This document shows positions 41,421-43,364 of a DNA stretch of 43,364 bases, piece by piece. The notes beneath the pieces are model-generated. The model saw only the letters and a list, made by a program, of their open reading frames with translations, was not told where the DNA came from and ran no database searches. The position numbers and the translations under genes were made by a program. The stretch spans positions 1 through 43,364 of the forward strand of contig JALWZT010000278.1 of the NCBI GenBank assembly GCA_027002405.1. The letters are read 5' to 3'. This DNA is from Anaerolineae bacterium. GTDB lineage: Bacteria; Chloroflexota; Anaerolineae; J102. Position 1 is the stretch's first letter. Each line of letters starts with the position of its first letter.

Positions 41421-42517
41421 GCGCTCACCCGCTTTCGGAAGGTCAGGATGGTGAGTGCTGTGGCGATGAGCCCCATGGCCAGAAGCACAAACGCGTGCAG
41501 TCCCAGGGACTGCCACCCCAGCCCTTTGAGGAAGATACCACGGCTGATCACGATGTAATGGGTAGCAGGCAACGTGTACGCGACGAACTTGGCCTGCGGA
41601 TCAATGGGCACCAAAAGGCCGGAAAGGAAAAAGCTGGGAACCAAAAAGAGGAGGAGCACGGCCCGCAGGGCGGTGCTCTGATTGGTGATGAAATTGGAAA
41701 GCAAGATGCTCGCGCCCAACGTGGCCCACAGATAGAGAAAGGTCATCAACCCCAGGGTGAGGTAGCTCCCCCGCATGGGAACCCGAAACCAGAACACAGC
41801 CACCAGGGTAGCCAGGCCCGCGCTGAGAAGCCCAAAAACGATGTAGGGAATAAGCTTGCCCGGGATGTATTCCACCGCTCGCACCGGCGTGGCCACCAGA
41901 CTTTCGAAGCTGCCCAACTCTTTTTCGCGTGATAGGGCCAGGGCCACAGCCATGCTGGGCAGGATCATGGCAATGGCCAACAGCCCGGGCACCATGCTGT
42001 AGCGGCTTTTGACATCGGGGTTATAAAGCACGATGGACCGCAACACCACCGGTTCATCCATTTGGAAGGTCTCATAAGTTTCCCCCCATGCGCGGATGCG
42101 GTTGCTCAATTGAGCCATCTCGGTACTGGCATTGATGGCGTCGGAACCATCGACCAGGACCTGAACCATGGTACGGTGCCCGGCTTGCAGGTCTCGCCCG
42201 AACCCGGGCGGGATGACCACCCCAGCCTTGAGGCGGCCCGCGGCCAGGCCCCGCTGCAAATCATCATAGCGATCCACCTCGCCCATAAGGATGAAGTTGC
42301 GATCATGGCTGAGCGCGGCCACCAGGTCCCGGGATTGGGGGGAACGATCTTGATCGTAGATGGCAAAACGGGCCGGATTCAAATCGAAGGAAAACACATA
42401 CGCAAAGGCCGTGAGCATGATCGCGGGCGAAACCGTAACCAGGAAAAGCAAACGATGGTCTCGCAGAATGTGGCGAAATTCTTTGTAGAGGATGGCCCAA
42501 AGGCGTCGGAAAGACAT
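41417..42517 (-). CDS. ABC-2 type permease (YbhR/YbhS-like), first
   Basis: 366 residues. Same plan: RRLWAILYKEFRHILRDHRL, first membrane segment, an extracellular domain (about 45-185) with SPQSRDLVAALSHDRNF, then the SREKELGSFESLVATPVRAVEY motif and five membrane segments. It starts 7 bp after the TetR gene's stop, so it is in the same operon. Confidence 0.93.
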   Translation of the reverse strand: MSFRRLWAILYKEFRHILRDHRLLFLVTVSPAIMLTAFAYVFSFDLNPARFAIYDQDRSPQSRDLVAALSHDRNFILMGEVDRYDDLQRGLAAGRLKAGVVIPPGFGRDLQAGHRTMVQVLVDGSDAINASTEMAQLSNRIRAWGETYETFQMDEPVVLRSIVLYNPDVKSRYSMVPGLLAIAMILPSMAVALALSREKELGSFESLVATPVRAVEYIPGKLIPYIVFGLLSAGLATLVAVFWFRVPMRGSYLTLGLMTFLYLWATLGASILLSNFITNQSTALRAVLLLFLVPSFFLSGLLVPIDPQAKFVAYTLPATHYIVISRGIFLKGLGWQSLGLHAFVLLAMGLIATALTILTFRKRVSA

Positions 42518-42524
42518 GAGCGTG

Positions 42525-43124
42525 CTACACCTCGCGGTCCTGAACCCAGGGGTGTTGATGCAAGGGATGCAACAACGTCAGCATGCGTTGCGTCATCTCT
42601 TGAGCAGAGACTTCGGGATGCTCCAACAAATAACGCAGCCCTCCCGCGATCATGCCACTGAGTAACGCAGCAATCCAGGAGGTCGCCTCTGCGGGCAAAC
42701 CTAATTCCTCTTCCATGGTGGCGGCCATGGTGGTTTCCATAAGCTTCACTCCCCGATTGAATTGCTCCGGTGCCCCATCAGGCCCGAAAACAGCCCGCAT
42801 CAAATCCCGATGGTCTTCAAAGAACTGAAAAATGCGCAAAAGGCGTTGGGCATGTACCTGGTCCAGCGGCAGACCTTGGGCCAAGAGATCATCGGGCTCT
42901 CCCAATCGCTTCAGATCATCCCAAATGGCTGCTTCGATGAGGGCTTCTTTGTTGGGGAAATAGGTGTAGAAACTGCCCACCGCCATATCCGCTTCTTCTG
43001 TCACGGCCTGCACAGTGAGGCCCGCCAGCCCCTTTTGGGCGATGATGCGGCGGGCCGCGTCGATGAGGCGTTGACGTTGGCGACTACGGCGGCGTTGGCT
43101 ACGAGAGGTCATTGGGGCATCCAT
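42525..43124 (-). CDS. TetR-family repressor of the exporter operon
   Basis: 199 residues. The N-terminal helix-turn-helix is RLIDAARRIIAQKGLAGLTV then DMAVGSFYTYFPNKEALIEA, with a C-terminal ligand-binding domain (about 70-190). By family knowledge TetR proteins leave DNA when a small molecule binds, releasing an exporter. It is the first gene of the operon and the promoter carries a TetR-like dyad, so autoregulation is likely. It compares with E. coli CecR (YbiH). A start at 43112 would drop four residues. Confidence 0.94.
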   Translation of the reverse strand: MDAPMTSRSQRRRSRQRQRLIDAARRIIAQKGLAGLTVQAVTEEADMAVGSFYTYFPNKEALIEAAIWDDLKRLGEPDDLLAQGLPLDQVHAQRLLRIFQFFEDHRDLMRAVFGPDGAPEQFNRGVKLMETTMAATMEEELGLPAEATSWIAALLSGMIAGGLRYLLEHPEVSAQEMTQRMLTLLHPLHQHPWVQDREV

Positions 43125-43150
43125 AATGATATGAACGAGTATTCAGAAAC

Positions 43151-43201
43151 TGAATGTCCATTCAATGCCCGTAGTATACACCCGATGCCAGAGATTGTCA
43201 A
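43151..43201 (-). promoter_or_regulatory. Promoter and TetR-type operator of the exporter operon
   Basis: On the minus strand TTGACA (43196-43201), 17 nt, TATACT (43173-43178): a strong promoter. The dyad TGAATG-tc-CATTCA (43151-43164) lies at or just after the start of transcription, and an overlapping second dyad ATTCAG-aaa-CTGAAT (43142-43156 region) follows. TGAATG/CATTCA arms are a common TetR operator form. Confidence 0.75.
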
Positions 43202-43243
43202 GGGGGAGGAGGGATGATACTGGATACTGGATATTCCCCTGCT

Positions 43244-43364
43244 ATGAAAATAGAATGATCGCTGGTTGCTGAGGAGTCGCCAGGCCGACGTTGGGCGAGG
43301 CGGCAAAGGTTCGTATTGCGTATTCCGTATTCCGTCCAGTCGTTACGCAATACGCAATACGGAA
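43244..43364 (-). mobile_element. Reverse element copy running out of the window
   Basis: On the minus strand it ends CTATTTTCAT against AGCAG (CTGCT at 43239-43243). Inward: CGCCTCGCCCAACGTCGGCC, then CAATACG/GGAATACG units in both orientations. It is the same core type as the SWIM insert (24780-24840). The left end lies outside the window. Confidence 0.65.

Noticed and set aside
1-43364. tRNA, rRNA and replication-origin signals
   Set aside because: No cloverleaf with a TTCRA-type T arm, no rRNA core sequence and no DnaA-box cluster was noticed by eye. A tRNAscan or Infernal run would be decisive.

Overview
The window looks like a chromosomal segment of a GC-rich member of the Chloroflexota (Anaerolineae-like). 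This is an inference from three things: a SARP/BTAD ATPase regulator, secreted YD-repeat proteins one of which ends in a YLPVIMR-type tail, and intergenic DNA packed with short-period repeats. No rRNA or tRNA gene was seen, so the lineage is not proved.

Layout. 1-935 is repeat DNA, with a possible Kelch-like gene scrap at the very edge. 936-2752 (minus) is an OmpR-type response regulator with its kinase. 3070-4827 is a SWIM zinc-finger protein with an apparently leaderless promoter. 5457-12528 is a cytochrome bd locus (cydA, cydB, cydD, cydC). It is interrupted by a 239-bp palindrome-rich MITE between cydB and cydD and by an AbrB/PIN toxin-antitoxin pair between cydD and cydC. 12637-16422 (minus) is a 1261-residue SARP-ATPase regulator fused to a complete solute-binding-protein domain. 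17355-21887 holds a large secreted RHS/YD-repeat protein and a small YD-repeat companion. 21933-23505 is a transglutaminase-like gene whose 5' end is duplicated on both sides of a vapBC module. 23928-24564 is a DUF4160/DUF2442 pair. 24625-26165 is a decayed second copy of the SWIM gene.

26360-31069 is housekeeping: a small ORF, obgE and nadD on plus, and a minus-strand operon of a HEAT protein, a UDP-glucuronate decarboxylase-like SDR and rsmG. 31422-34870 holds a membrane-anchored DsbA-like protein and an amidohydrolase fused to a CYTH domain. 35108-43124 (minus) is a TetR-controlled drug-efflux type ABC-2 operon: regulator, two permeases, two ATPases and two HlyD-type adaptors. It parallels E. 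coli cecR-ybhGFSR, with the double ATPase split into two genes.

The most unusual content is between the genes. Comparing the two SWIM paralogs reveals an occupied and an empty site of a discrete ~190-bp element (24720-24910) flanked by a 5-bp direct repeat, AGCAG. The same element type recurs at 28091-28277 and as a tandem array of three (32265-32849, separated by AACAG). Diverged or partial copies lie near 16571, 26280, 31155 and 43244. The ends are conserved. The left end carries a small hairpin whose stem changes by compensatory substitutions. The interior is replaced from copy to copy by different inverted arrays of 6-9 bp units. Two copies sit directly against the Shine-Dalgarno sequence of the following gene, at the same distance from the ATG. 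I consider this family the best candidate for an undescribed system here. All alignments were made by eye.
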